A stretch of 64,000 nt of DNA from positions 1 to 64,000 of the forward strand of contig CBINGZ010000026.1 of NCBI GenBank assembly GCA_966250335.1, in the 5' to 3' direction. The position numbers were made by a program, and so were the translations under genes. The DNA comes from OLB7 sp966250335. GTDB taxonomy: Bacteria; Bacteroidota; Ignavibacteria; OLB7. How positions within the stretch are numbered: position 1 is the first letter of the stretch; each line of letters starts with the position of its first letter. Shown here piece by piece: positions 41,377-50,590 of this stretch. Under the pieces are notes generated by a model. It was not told the DNA's origin, did not search any database, and worked only from the letters and a program-made list of their open reading frames with translations.

Positions 41377-41814
41377 CTATTTCAATGTCTCGATCAGATA
41401 CCGCGCGGCCAGGACGTACCCCCGCCAGCCGAGTCCCTCCACACGCCCCCTGCAGACCCCGGCGACCACGGAGACCTGCCGGAACGCCTCGCGGGCATGG
41501 ATGTTGGAGAGATGAACCTCCACCACCGGAATCACGATGGAGGCGATGGCATCTCGAATTGCGATAGAGTAATGCGTGTAGGCGCCGGGGTTCAGCACCA
41601 CACCGGCAGCCCCCCACTCGAACCGCGCCGAATGGAGCAGATCGATGATCTCCCCCTCGGAATTCGATTGATGAAACCGGAGTTCCGCGCCGCTCTCCGC
41701 CAGCTCCTTCCTGATCATTCCCTCGATATCGGAAAGAGAGTCGCGGCCGTAGGTCTCCGGCTCGCGAAGCCCGAGCAGATTGAGGTTGGGGCCGTTGATG
41801 ATGTCGATCTTCAT
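41377..41814 (-). CDS. aroQ: 3-Dehydroquinate dehydratase, type II
   Basis: 145 residues, the normal size for the dodecameric type II enzyme. INGPNLNLLGLREPETYG carries the catalytic tyrosine; HQSNSEGEIIDLLH, LNPGAYTHYSIAIRDAI and VEVHLSNIHAREAFR (with the catalytic histidine) follow in order. It converts 3-dehydroquinate to 3-dehydroshikimate. It lies 9 bp downstream of the aroKB fusion gene. Confidence 0.96.
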   Translation of the reverse strand: MKIDIINGPNLNLLGLREPETYGRDSLSDIEGMIRKELAESGAELRFHQSNSEGEIIDLLHSARFEWGAAGVVLNPGAYTHYSIAIRDAIASIVIPVVEVHLSNIHAREAFRQVSVVAGVCRGRVEGLGWRGYVLAARYLIETLK

Positions 41815-41823
41815 CTCTTCTCC

Positions 41824-43431
41824 TTACGTTGCCGTCACCGTATCGTAACGGGCTATATGGTCGAACGCGATCTCCATCGATCGGAGGATCGCCTCCCGGT
41901 CCGATACGTTCCGGATCTCCACCCCCGCGATCGGCGCAGGGAGGATGAAGCGAAGACCGTCGGAGGTCCGCTTCTTGTCGGCGCGCATCGCGTCGAGGAT
42001 TGCTTCCGTATCGTGCGGACCGGCCGGACCCGGCGCAAACGGCAGCGACAGGTCGACGATCGCCCCACGCCTCTCTGCGGAGACGATCCCCAGCGACCCG
42101 GCCAGCTCGGCGGCGGCGATCATGCCGAACGCGACAGCCTCGCCGTGGGTATGCGCTCCCGGCTCCACCGCCTCCAGAGCGTGCCCGAACGTATGCCCGA
42201 AGTTGAGCGCCAGCCGGGCCCCCCCATCGAACGGATCGGAAGCGACGACTCCGAGCTTCACTTCGATGCTCCTCCGGATGACCGTATCGAGATCCGGTGG
42301 AATCACGCCGCGCAGAATCGGGCCTGTTGCCGCCGAGACCAGGCCGGCAAGATCGGGAGCCAGGGCGATCCCCATCTTGAGCGACTCGACGATCCCCGAC
42401 CGCAGCTCCCTGCGCGGGAGCGTGTGCAGGAACGATGTCGATACGAATATCGCATCGGGCGATCTGAACGTGCCGACCAGGTTCCTGAACCCGGCCGCGT
42501 TGACCGCCGTCTTTCCGCCGATCGAGGCGTCGACCTGCGCCAGCAGCGTGGTGGGGATATGGACCACCCCGATCCCCCGCTGATAGATCGAACCGACGAA
42601 CCCCGCAATGTCGGTGACCACTCCCCCGCCGAACCCGACGATCGTATCCCCACGGGCAAGACCCGCACGGGCCGCCCCCTCCACGATCCGTTCGGCCGAG
42701 GCGAAGCTCTTGTTCTCCTCGCCGCTTTCGATCACATGCACCATCGCCGGATCACCCGCGATCGCCTCGGCGGAGCGACGGTGAGCCGCATATACACCGC
42801 TGTCGGTGACCACGAATCTGCGACCGCGGCACCTTTCACGCAGCAGAGTCGGGATGAGGAACGCCGAACCGACCGATGTCGTGAAGGTCGTCGTCGATCC
42901 CATGACCGATCTGATTCCCCAGGGCGTCCCCGCGCTCTCGGCCATACGGCGCTCGATCACGTCGACAACCTCTTCAGGCGATACTCCGGCATCGACGCTG
43001 ATATCAGCATCGCGATATAGTTCAAGTCGCGACCCATACAGATCGCTCCACGATTCAGGAGAAACAAGCAGCGGACGGAGGGCTCCGTCGGCAAGGCGGG
43101 CCAGAGCCGTGTCGCGCGCGACGTCGAGAAAGACCCTGACGCCGGAGGCACGGATTGCATCGCGGCTTCCCATGTCGATGACGGCGCCTCCTCCCAGAGC
43201 CACCACGGCTCCCCCGGCCCCGGCCTCGCGGGCCGTCTCCAGCAGGCGGTTCCGCTCCATCTCGCGGAACCCTTCCTCTCCCATCCGCGCAAAGATCTCA
43301 CCGACACTGATCCCCGCCTCCCTCTCGATCATCGTATCGAGATCGATGAAGGGAAGGGACATCCGTTCGGCAAGAAGTCTGCCGGCCGTGCTCTTTCCCG
43401 CTCCGGAAGGGCCCTGAAGCCAGATGATCAT
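41824..43431 (-). CDS. aroKB: Shikimate kinase-3-dehydroquinate synthase fusion
   Basis: 535 residues in two parts. Residues 1-165 are shikimate kinase: Walker A QGPSGAGKSTAGR, FIDLDTMIEREAG, the substrate arginine in GFREMERNRLLE, VVALGGGAVID and a lid arginine in GALRPLL. Residues about 175-535 are 3-dehydroquinate synthase: GGGVVTDIAGFVGSIYQRG, IPTTLLAQVDASIGGKTAVN, ALNFGHTFGHALE and HGEAVAFGM, with the zinc and NAD residues. The two activities are not consecutive in the pathway (steps 5 and 2). The start overlaps the aroE stop by 4 bases. Such K-B fusions are known in a few lineages. Confidence 0.95.
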   Translation of the reverse strand: MIIWLQGPSGAGKSTAGRLLAERMSLPFIDLDTMIEREAGISVGEIFARMGEEGFREMERNRLLETAREAGAGGAVVALGGGAVIDMGSRDAIRASGVRVFLDVARDTALARLADGALRPLLVSPESWSDLYGSRLELYRDADISVDAGVSPEEVVDVIERRMAESAGTPWGIRSVMGSTTTFTTSVGSAFLIPTLLRERCRGRRFVVTDSGVYAAHRRSAEAIAGDPAMVHVIESGEENKSFASAERIVEGAARAGLARGDTIVGFGGGVVTDIAGFVGSIYQRGIGVVHIPTTLLAQVDASIGGKTAVNAAGFRNLVGTFRSPDAIFVSTSFLHTLPRRELRSGIVESLKMGIALAPDLAGLVSAATGPILRGVIPPDLDTVIRRSIEVKLGVVASDPFDGGARLALNFGHTFGHALEAVEPGAHTHGEAVAFGMIAAAELAGSLGIVSAERRGAIVDLSLPFAPGPAGPHDTEAILDAMRADKKRTSDGLRFILPAPIAGVEIRNVSDREAILRSMEIAFDHIARYDTVTAT

Positions 43432-44243
43432 GATGCCTCCGGTGAGATGAGAAGTTCGTCGGGAATATCGTTCCGTGCCACCCGGATGCCGGTCCAGATC
43501 CTGAACGCCTCGATCGCCTGGCCGACGAACATGCGGAGTCCCGGTATCGATCGCATTCCGACACGCTCGGCCGCACGGAGAAGTCCGGTCCGCTCCGGAC
43601 GATAGATCATTTCGAAGAGGAGGGTACCGCCGGCCAGTCGTTCCTCATCGGGGAGAGATCCCGTGATGCCGGGAAGACCGACAGGCGTGGCATGGACGAC
43701 AAGGTCGGCGGAGACGAAGTCGCCGAGCGCGGCGGGGCGGGCATTCCCCACCTTCATCTCGTCGATCAGGGCTGTCGCCTTCTCCACCTCACGCGAATAT
43801 ATGGTCAATCGGCCGAGGTTGGCGCAGGTCGTCAGATGGCGGATCGCGGCGCGGGCGGCGCCTCCGGTGCCGAGAACGGCCGCCGTGAACGGGACGTCGA
43901 GCACGGGATCACCGGCCAGAGCCGCCGCCACACCGGCAACATCGGTGTTGTATCCCGTCGCGATCCCTTCATGAAACCGTATCGTATTGATCGCGCCGAC
44001 GGCAAGGGCTTCATCCGAAAGGATGTCGAGAGCGGGAAGGACGATCAGCTTGTGGGGTGAGGTAACGTTGGCGCCGAGGAATCCGCCGCGCTTCATCTGC
44101 TCGACTTCCTTCAGCACACGCCCGGCCTCCAGCGGCATCAGGTCGTAGCGATGCGGCAGACCGTATCGTTCAAAGAGATGATTATGGATACGGGGCGAGA
44201 GCGAGTGCGCGATGTTCTCGCCGATCAGGACGACGGAGGACAT
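43428..44243 (-). CDS. aroE: Shikimate dehydrogenase
   Basis: 271 residues from ATG 44241-44243, chosen because MSSVVLIGENIAHSLSPRIH matches the family N-terminus; an upstream ATG at 44288 would add an atypical 15 residues. ANVTSPHK holds the catalytic lysine, NTDVAGVAAAL the shikimate-binding aspartate, and LGTGGAARAAIRHL the NADP-binding loop. It reduces 3-dehydroshikimate to shikimate. It is 56 bp after aroA, and its stop overlaps the aroKB start. Confidence 0.94.
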   Translation of the reverse strand: MSSVVLIGENIAHSLSPRIHNHLFERYGLPHRYDLMPLEAGRVLKEVEQMKRGGFLGANVTSPHKLIVLPALDILSDEALAVGAINTIRFHEGIATGYNTDVAGVAAALAGDPVLDVPFTAAVLGTGGAARAAIRHLTTCANLGRLTIYSREVEKATALIDEMKVGNARPAALGDFVSADLVVHATPVGLPGITGSLPDEERLAGGTLLFEMIYRPERTGLLRAAERVGMRSIPGLRMFVGQAIEAFRIWTGIRVARNDIPDELLISPEAS

Positions 44244-44299
44244 GGAGATATGGAAATCAGTAGGATAGCCCGGTCGAATCCGATACACGGCCTGTTGTT

Positions 44300-45634
44300 T
44301 CAGAACGCCTTCCCGGTAATCGCCCCCAGATCCTCCCAGAAGGCGGGATAGGAGACGGCCGCCACATGCGGCTCCGGGATCGTTACGGGGTCGTGCGCTG
44401 TCAGCCCGGCCACGGCTGCGGTCATGCAGAGGCGGTGGTCATCGCGATGGTCGACCGTGACGCCGCCGCGCACGGGCTGCGGTCCGGTGATCGAGAAGCC
44501 GTCATCCAGTTCGGTCGCCGTGATTCCGAGCGAACCGAGGAGGGCAACCGTCGCGGCGATCCGGTCCGACTCCTTCACGCGGAGCTCCCCCGCACCCCGC
44601 ACGGTCGTGGTCCCATGCGCCTGCGACGCCACCAGCGCAAGGAGAGGAAGCTCGTCGAGCATCTCGGCCACGGAGAGGGAGGGATCGTCGTCGGGCCCTC
44701 CCAGAGAGATACCGCGGAGCCGATCGGAATATCGCACCAGGAGATCACCCGAAGGCTCTTCGTTGAGAGTCCGGCGCACCTCCCATTCGACGGGCGCCCC
44801 CATCGCGCGCAACGCGGCGAGGAAGGCCGTACGTGTGGGATTGAGCCCGACAGATTCGATCGTCAGCTCCGATCCCGGGACAAGGAGCGCCGCCGCAGCC
44901 GGGAACGCCGCCCCGGAGATATCTCCCGGAACGATAATGTCAAGATCCTTCGAGATTCTGATCGGGCCGACCGTCTCGATCGTCCCTTCCTCCCCCGTCT
45001 CGATCGCCGTCGAAATCCCGATATGCCGGAACATCCGGTCGGTGTGATCCCGCATCGGCTTCGTCCTGCGCAGCCTGACTCCAAGCTCGGAGCGGAGCGC
45101 CGCGAACGCAAGCGCCGTGTAGACCTGGGCGGACCCGACGGCCGTTGCCATCTCCCGCGAGCCGACAATCCCCCCCTTCCCTTCGACAAGGGCGGGGAGC
45201 GAGCCCCCCGTGGTCGTGATATCGGCGCCGAGCGCGGTGAGCGGCTTCGCGACACGATCCATCGGACGACGACTCAGCGACCTGTCGCCGACGAGCGTGA
45301 ACTCGCCGTGCTCGCCGGTGAGGAAGCCGAGGGCGATCCGCGCCGTCGTTCCCGAATTGCCGCAGTCGAACGTCAGTCTCCGCCCGATCAGCCGCCGCTC
45401 CGCGCCATGAACGGTCCAGACGCCCCGCGCAACGTCCACATCGACGCCGAGCCATTGGAGCAGCCGCAGCGACGAGAGCACATCGGAGGCGGTCGACGGG
45501 GAGACGATCCGCGTGCTCCCCATGTTCAGGCCGCCGGCGAAGAGGGCGCGATGGGTGATCGACTTGTCGGCGGGGGCGACGATCCTCCCGGCGACAGGGT
45601 TATCCCGTCGCGATACGATCATGCAGCCGGTCAT
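44300..45634 (-). CDS. aroA: 3-Phosphoshikimate 1-carboxyvinyltransferase (EPSP synthase)
   Basis: 444 residues from ATG 45634; a second ATG at 45622 is also possible. Conserved parts are VAPADKSITHRALFAGGL, TFDCGNSGTTARIALGFL, SRRPMDRVAKPL, LRVKESDRIAATVALLGS and DHRDDHRLCMTAAVAGL, in family order. It joins PEP to shikimate-3-phosphate. The NSGTTARI motif with GNSGTT is standard. It begins 28 bp after the radical-SAM-like gene stop. Confidence 0.95.
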   Translation of the reverse strand: MTGCMIVSRRDNPVAGRIVAPADKSITHRALFAGGLNMGSTRIVSPSTASDVLSSLRLLQWLGVDVDVARGVWTVHGAERRLIGRRLTFDCGNSGTTARIALGFLTGEHGEFTLVGDRSLSRRPMDRVAKPLTALGADITTTGGSLPALVEGKGGIVGSREMATAVGSAQVYTALAFAALRSELGVRLRRTKPMRDHTDRMFRHIGISTAIETGEEGTIETVGPIRISKDLDIIVPGDISGAAFPAAAALLVPGSELTIESVGLNPTRTAFLAALRAMGAPVEWEVRRTLNEEPSGDLLVRYSDRLRGISLGGPDDDPSLSVAEMLDELPLLALVASQAHGTTTVRGAGELRVKESDRIAATVALLGSLGITATELDDGFSITGPQPVRGGVTVDHRDDHRLCMTAAVAGLTAHDPVTIPEPHVAAVSYPAFWEDLGAITGKAF

Positions 45635-45662
45635 GGGATGCCGGAAATATCGGAGGAAGGGA

Positions 45663-47000
45663 TCATACCTCCGCCACCTCTCTCCCCTTCGGAAGCCGAT
45701 CGACCCGGATGACATCCATGAACGCGCTGACGGAGAACTCCGCGTTCCCGACGCCGGGCCTGCCGTAGCCGGGAGGGGCCGAGAGGTTGTAGCTCTCGAA
45801 GGTCGTGCGCCATGCGTGGAGAAGCTTGACGAAATATTCCAGCGGCGGCCCCTCCTGCCTGCCGAGGTCGGAGGTCGGCTCGGGACACCACGTCGTGAAG
45901 CGAGGTATAATCCCCCTGCTCATGAAATAGTCGAGCCCCTCGGTCGTGGAGGCGACGGCCGCATCTATCTCCGTGAAGCCGTGCGGACGTGCCATCTCCA
46001 CCCCACCGACGAAATTCGGGATCACGCGCGACGGCCCGAAGATCTCCGCCGCGTCGACGATCCGCGCCATCCACTCGTCGCGCCCGACGTACCGATCCTT
46101 GCCGGGACAGATCCAGGAGAAGAGCTTCGGGTCCCACACCTCGTAGTTGGGGTGATAGATCCTGTAGCCCGCCTCCCTCAGCATCTTCACCTCGGCCTTC
46201 GGCAGCGCCTGGACCACCGCCTTCGGAATCCATCGTCCCGCGAACCGGCTCTCGATCGCCTCGGCGTAGCGGGCATACCATTCCCCTTCCCCCATCCCCT
46301 GCAGGTTGGTGGTGATGGAGCCTCCCGTGACGGTATACGCTTTCGAAACCGTATCGTAGCGGTCTATAAGCGACATCGCCTCCACAACATCGTCGATCTG
46401 CTTTACGGCCGTGTACTCGCGCCCCTGCTCCCGCTGCTGACGGTAGTTCTCGTTCAGGTCGCAGAAACGACACTCCTCCGTCTTCCCCCAGTACTGACAG
46501 AGACGGTAGACGGTGAGATAGACGAGATATCCCCACTCGATGGCGGGGGCGATCTCGGAGATCTTGCGGCCGCTCGTCAGCTTGTGGGCGTAGTAGTCGG
46601 GGATGGGGGGAAACTCCAGTTCGGCCAGCATCATCCCCTCGCACATGAGCGCAAGGCGCCCTTCGAAGAGCTCGACCCTGTAGGGAGATGACGGGTTGAC
46701 CCTGACCGAGACGATCGTCGGCCGCAGATCGTAGGCGCCGCCGGTCATCCGGATCTCCTCCGGCGACCTGTACGCCTCGAACTCCTGCATCTCCTTCAAC
46801 GGCACAAGGTCGAAGGAGAAGATGAAGTAGTCCTTCGGCTTATATCCCGATGCGATCTGCAAGGCGGCTTCCTCGAAGGCGAGCCCCTGACGCAGGATAT
46901 CCTGCTTGATGATCGCCTCGCGAGGGAGATCGTCGAAGGCGCCGAACATCCTTTCGAGTTCGGCGATCACTGTTCCGGCCTGAACGTTTATCATGGTCAT
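45663..47000 (-). CDS. Radical-SAM-like protein with non-canonical CX8CX2C motif
   Basis: 445 residues from ATG 47000, overlapping the mqnB stop by 4 bases. The likely cluster motif is at residues 168-180: RLCQYWGKTEECRFCDLNEN, that is C168-X8-C177-X2-C180 in place of CX3CX2C. The spacing of the last two cysteines and the following CD are as in radical SAM proteins. SKAYTVTGGSITTN resembles the glycine-rich SAM-contact strand, and later PNFVGGVEMARPHGF, ending in GRPGVGNAEF, fits a TIM-barrel. The N-terminal 160 residues are a separate helical and beta region. It sits inside a chorismate/menaquinone operon. It is not MqnE or MqnC by motif. Its reaction is unknown. Confidence 0.75.
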   Translation of the reverse strand: MTMINVQAGTVIAELERMFGAFDDLPREAIIKQDILRQGLAFEEAALQIASGYKPKDYFIFSFDLVPLKEMQEFEAYRSPEEIRMTGGAYDLRPTIVSVRVNPSSPYRVELFEGRLALMCEGMMLAELEFPPIPDYYAHKLTSGRKISEIAPAIEWGYLVYLTVYRLCQYWGKTEECRFCDLNENYRQQREQGREYTAVKQIDDVVEAMSLIDRYDTVSKAYTVTGGSITTNLQGMGEGEWYARYAEAIESRFAGRWIPKAVVQALPKAEVKMLREAGYRIYHPNYEVWDPKLFSWICPGKDRYVGRDEWMARIVDAAEIFGPSRVIPNFVGGVEMARPHGFTEIDAAVASTTEGLDYFMSRGIIPRFTTWCPEPTSDLGRQEGPPLEYFVKLLHAWRTTFESYNLSAPPGYGRPGVGNAEFSVSAFMDVIRVDRLPKGREVAEV

Positions 47001-47680
47001 ATCTCTCTGTTCTGAACGACTTCTTCTTGCCGGGAGGGAGCACCGGGCCGACGGCTCCGGGGAGCGAGCAACGCCAGACTCCCCACCCGACGCATCATCC
47101 GTCCGTAGTTCGCGACCCATCCGCGTCCCCCCTCCGCGCCGACGATGTTGGTCACGCCGAGAAGGATCGCGGTCGGAATCCCCCCCGCGGCGGCGAGGAG
47201 GGAGAAGGCTTCCAGGTTTTCCGTCTCGCTCCCGTCGTACGCGCGGAGCCGCTCCGCAAGATCGTCGTTTTCCGTGATCCCCAGCGTGCAGGAGACCGAG
47301 GCGCGCCGGGGAAGCGGCGTGAACCCCTGCTCCGATGCCGCTTCGATGACAGCTTCGGCAAGAAGATCGTCGGCACGGAGCGTCGACTTCAGGAGCGAAG
47401 GGATTCTCATCCGGCCGGACGCGACATCTCCCGATCCGATACGCACGTCGTCGGCGAGGATAATATCTCCGACCGCGATCTCCGCCCCGCGATGCGCACC
47501 GCACGTCCCCAGGAAAAGAATCGCGTCGGGAGAGGCTTCAGCGACGGCCCGTGCCGTGCCGAGGGCGGCGTCCACAAGCCCGATCCCGGCAATCGCATGG
47601 GGGAGGCCGGCCGGTACACCCTCCGGGAACGCCGCGTCACGTTCAAGCCGGGAGGAGAAGAGCAGCAGCGTCCCGCTCAT
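46997..47680 (-). CDS. mqnB: Futalosine hydrolase
   Basis: 227 residues with the nucleoside phosphorylase fold: GLVDAALGTARAVAEA, ILFLGTCGAHRGAEIAVGDI, SCTLGITENDDLAERL, ENLEAFSLLAAAGGI with the catalytic glutamate, and GVTNIVGAEGGRGWVANYG at the end, which is diagnostic of MqnB. It cleaves futalosine to dehypoxanthine futalosine and hypoxanthine. Both ends overlap neighbours by 4 bases, with mqnD before it and the radical-SAM-like gene after it, indicating tight coupling. Confidence 0.9.
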   Translation of the reverse strand: MSGTLLLFSSRLERDAAFPEGVPAGLPHAIAGIGLVDAALGTARAVAEASPDAILFLGTCGAHRGAEIAVGDIILADDVRIGSGDVASGRMRIPSLLKSTLRADDLLAEAVIEAASEQGFTPLPRRASVSCTLGITENDDLAERLRAYDGSETENLEAFSLLAAAGGIPTAILLGVTNIVGAEGGRGWVANYGRMMRRVGSLALLAPRSRRPGAPSRQEEVVQNREI

Positions 47681-48537
47681 ACGAACTCCACATCGACACG
47701 CCGGGGAAGGAGCCCGCGGTCGTATCCCAGATCGAGAAGATAGTTCACGCCGCGACGCGACGCCGCCGAATACTCGTACGTCTCATCGTTCGCGTACATC
47801 GCCAGATAGCGGTCGAGCAGCTCGGTGGTCGCGACCTCCTCGGGACGATGGATATGGGTCCGGAGGAACTCGATCATCTCGTCGCGATGATCGAGCGCCC
47901 ATCGTATCGAACGCTGCAGAACACGGCTTGCCGCATCGACCAGCTCGGTCCCCAGGTCGCGACGGATCACGTTCGCCCCAAGGGGGAGCGGCAGTCCCGT
48001 CTCCTCCATCCACCACTCTCCCAGGTCGACGATCTTCTTCATCCCGTGCGATTCGTACGTCAGCCGTCCCTCATGAATGATGATGCCGGCATCGACGCCG
48101 CAGCCGTGGAGGGCGTCGAAGATCGCCTCGTACGGGGTGATGGCGACCGTCGTGAATCTCGCGTCGGGAGCGATCAGGCGGGTCACCAGATGGGCCGTGG
48201 TGCGGGCGCCGGGGGTCGCTATCAGGGAGCGGTTCAGCTCTTCGACCGGGAGCGCGCTCCGTCCCACGATCACCGGACCGTACCCCATCCCCACCGAGCC
48301 GCCGTGCCCGAACATCGCAAAGCGATCCGCGATGTAGGGATAGGCCGCCACCGACACCGCGGAGATATCGACCTCGCCGCGGTCGGCCAGATCGTTCAGC
48401 ATCTGCGTGTCGGCGGTCACCGGCAGGAACGTGATCCCTTCGGTGTCGATCAGCCCCTCGATCGCCGCGCGGAACATGAAGGCGTCGTCGGCGTCGGGAC
48501 TGTAGGCGAGGCGAAGGGTCGTTCGGGTTGCGATCAT
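47677..48537 (-). CDS. mqnD: 1,4-Dihydroxy-6-naphthoate synthase
   Basis: 286 residues of the periplasmic-binding-protein-like MqnA/MqnD fold. LAYSPDADDAFMFRAA at the start, SVAAYPYIADRF and GYGPVIVG, then GLPLPLGANVIRRDLG are those of MqnD rather than MqnA. It converts cyclic dehypoxanthine futalosine to 1,4-dihydroxy-6-naphthoate. Its stop overlaps the mqnB start. The first residues before LRLAYSP are few, so the start at 48537 fits. Confidence 0.92.
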   Translation of the reverse strand: MIATRTTLRLAYSPDADDAFMFRAAIEGLIDTEGITFLPVTADTQMLNDLADRGEVDISAVSVAAYPYIADRFAMFGHGGSVGMGYGPVIVGRSALPVEELNRSLIATPGARTTAHLVTRLIAPDARFTTVAITPYEAIFDALHGCGVDAGIIIHEGRLTYESHGMKKIVDLGEWWMEETGLPLPLGANVIRRDLGTELVDAASRVLQRSIRWALDHRDEMIEFLRTHIHRPEEVATTELLDRYLAMYANDETYEYSAASRRGVNYLLDLGYDRGLLPRRVDVEFV

Positions 48538-48579
48538 CGGAGGTCGATCGGGATTGTTCAGGAAGGGATACTCATCGCT

Positions 48580-49584
48580 CTACGAGGCGAACGCCTCGTC
48601 GTGCAGGGCCGCGCGCACGTTCCGCGCACGGCGCATGAGCCGGGAGAACTCGGCTAGAGGAAGCGCCTGCGCCGCGTCGCTGCGGGCCGAGGCGGGGTCG
48701 TTGTGGACCTCCACGATCAGCCCGTCGAGTCCGGCGGCGATCCCCGCCAGGGCCCCCTGGACCACCAGACTGCGCCGGCCGGCCGCGTGCGAGGGGTCGA
48801 TGATCACCGGCATGCGGGTCTTCTCCTTCAGGGCGGCCGCGCCGAGCACGTCGAGCGTGTTCCGGGTGATCGACTCGAAGGTACGGATTCCTCTCTCGCA
48901 GAAGATCACGGTCCGCGCGCCGGCGACAAGGGCATGCTCGGCGGCGCCGATCCATTCCTCCACCGTCGCCGACATCCCCCGCTTCAGAAGCACGGGGAGC
49001 CCGCTCCGCCCCGCCTCGCGAAGGAGCGGGAAGTTCTGCATCGATCGCGTTCCGATCTGGATGATCGAGACATATCGCGCGGCGAGTTCCACATCCCTTG
49101 GATCGACAACCTCGCTGACGAGCTGGAGCCCGTAGTCGCGGGCGATATCGTGGGCGATCACCAGACCGTTCCGCCCCGTCCCCTGAAAATCGTGGGGCGA
49201 TGTACGCGGCTTGTAGGCCCCACCCCGCACGAACCGGAGCCCCTCGTTCGCCAGATATTCGTAGATCGTCGCCACCTGCTCCTCGCTCTCGATGCCGCAC
49301 GGTCCGGCGATGATCGTGATCCCTTCCCCCCCCGAATCGAGGTCGATCTCCGGAGCGGGTCCGCTCACATGGACGTTCTTCTCGTCCTGCTCCATCACCC
49401 CTTCCACACCGGGGTAGTCGCGATAGCCGGCCAGGGCTATCTCGTCGGCGGGATCGGAAACGAGGAGTGCGGTGCGGTCTCCCTCAAGCGTCGTGACCCC
49501 CGCGGCTCCGCCCGACATCAGGGCACGTTTGACGGCCGCGATCTGCAGCGGCGTGGCATCGGACGAGAAAAGAATCGATTTCAT
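48580..49584 (-). CDS. aroF: 3-Deoxy-7-phosphoheptulonate (DAHP) synthase
   Basis: 334 residues. The first ~75 form a ferredoxin-like regulatory domain (MKSILFSSDATPLQIAAVKR) as in type I-beta enzymes, and the rest a TIM barrel with IAGPCGIESEEQ, RGGAYKPRTSPHDFQG, IGTRSMQNFPLL, LLKRGMSATVEEWIGAAE, and IIDPSHAAGRRSLV, containing metal and PEP ligands. It starts the shikimate pathway from PEP and erythrose-4-phosphate and may be feedback-controlled through its N-terminal domain. The start at 49584 was chosen over an upstream one because the domain begins directly there. Confidence 0.95.
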   Translation of the reverse strand: MKSILFSSDATPLQIAAVKRALMSGGAAGVTTLEGDRTALLVSDPADEIALAGYRDYPGVEGVMEQDEKNVHVSGPAPEIDLDSGGEGITIIAGPCGIESEEQVATIYEYLANEGLRFVRGGAYKPRTSPHDFQGTGRNGLVIAHDIARDYGLQLVSEVVDPRDVELAARYVSIIQIGTRSMQNFPLLREAGRSGLPVLLKRGMSATVEEWIGAAEHALVAGARTVIFCERGIRTFESITRNTLDVLGAAALKEKTRMPVIIDPSHAAGRRSLVVQGALAGIAAGLDGLIVEVHNDPASARSDAAQALPLAEFSRLMRRARNVRAALHDEAFAS

Positions 49585-49650
49585 CGGTATTCGATCAACA
49601 TGTTCGATCGGGCGGCGGATCGTCATCCCGATCCCGCCCCGGCGCGGCTC

Positions 49651-50520
49651 CTACCTGATCCAGAGATCGACGAGCGAGGCCGCGGCAAAAAGGACGCTCA
49701 CATACCCGTTCAGATTGAAGAAGGCGAGGTCGATCCTGGTCAGATCCCCCTTCCGCAGAATCCACGCCTCGTAGACCAGAATGCCGACCACGGCGGCCAG
49801 TCCGGCAAAGAAGATCGGCCCCATCCCGGCGGCGACGCCGAAGAGGATATAGAAGAGAACGGCAAGGGCATGGATGGGACGCACGAGCCGTATGGCGCTC
49901 ATGGCGCCGATCCGGGCCGGGATCGACTTCAACCCCTGAGCCTTGTCGAATCCTTCATCCTGGCAGGAATAGTAGATGTCGAACCCGGCGGTCCAGAAGG
50001 TCACGCCGAGCCCGAGAAGTATCGGAATCCAGGAGAAACCCGACGTCAGCGCGAACCAGACGCCGACCGGCGCCATCCCCAGGCAGGCGCCCAGGACGAA
50101 ATGAACGGCGGCAGTATATCGTTTTGTGAGAGAGTAGCCGAGAAGAAGGGCCAGAAGCGGGAACGCGAGAATTCCGCAGAGCGGATTGATCGCGAACGAC
50201 GCGACGATGAAGATAACGACGGCGGCGACCGTGAAGGCGGTCGCCTCTCCGACGGCGACCCTCCCCGACGGGATCTCGCGGCTGCTGGTGCGAGGGTTGA
50301 GGGAATCGATATCTCGATCCGCGATCCTGTTGAACCCCATCGCCGCGGTTCGCGCGCAGACCATGCAGAGCAGCAGCAGGAGCATCTCGACCCAGGTCGG
50401 GATCATCCCCCCCGACTCAAGCGCCACAAGCCCCGACACGAACGCGAACGGCAGTGCGAACACGCTGTGGCTGAACTTGATCATCCGTCCGAATGTGACT
50501 GCCCGCTGAACGATCGACAT
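49651..50520 (-). CDS. UbiA-family prenyltransferase (MqnP-like)
   Basis: 289 residues from ATG 50518-50520. There are about eight membrane helices with the first aspartate motif FNRIADRDIDSLNPRTSSRE then IPSG, and a second one in SCQDEGFDKAQGLKSIPAR. This is the UbiA fold. In a cluster of futalosine genes it most probably prenylates 1,4-dihydroxy-6-naphthoate (MqnP), because that step is needed and no other candidate is present. By sequence alone a 4-hydroxybenzoate polyprenyltransferase is possible. It lies between the amidohydrolase and aroF genes. Confidence 0.85.
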   Translation of the reverse strand: MSIVQRAVTFGRMIKFSHSVFALPFAFVSGLVALESGGMIPTWVEMLLLLLCMVCARTAAMGFNRIADRDIDSLNPRTSSREIPSGRVAVGEATAFTVAAVVIFIVASFAINPLCGILAFPLLALLLGYSLTKRYTAAVHFVLGACLGMAPVGVWFALTSGFSWIPILLGLGVTFWTAGFDIYYSCQDEGFDKAQGLKSIPARIGAMSAIRLVRPIHALAVLFYILFGVAAGMGPIFFAGLAAVVGILVYEAWILRKGDLTRIDLAFFNLNGYVSVLFAAASLVDLWIR

Positions 50521-50590
50521 GGCGGAAATTCGATATCGCCGGGGAAATTTTACGCAAGGATCTGTAAGGAACGCCCTCCGACGCTCCCCC

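Noticed and set aside
45663..47000. Assignment of the radical-SAM-like gene as MqnE or MqnC
   Set aside because: Both have CX3CX2C near the N-terminal half and other diagnostic stretches. Here the spacing is CX8CX2C and no such stretch is seen.
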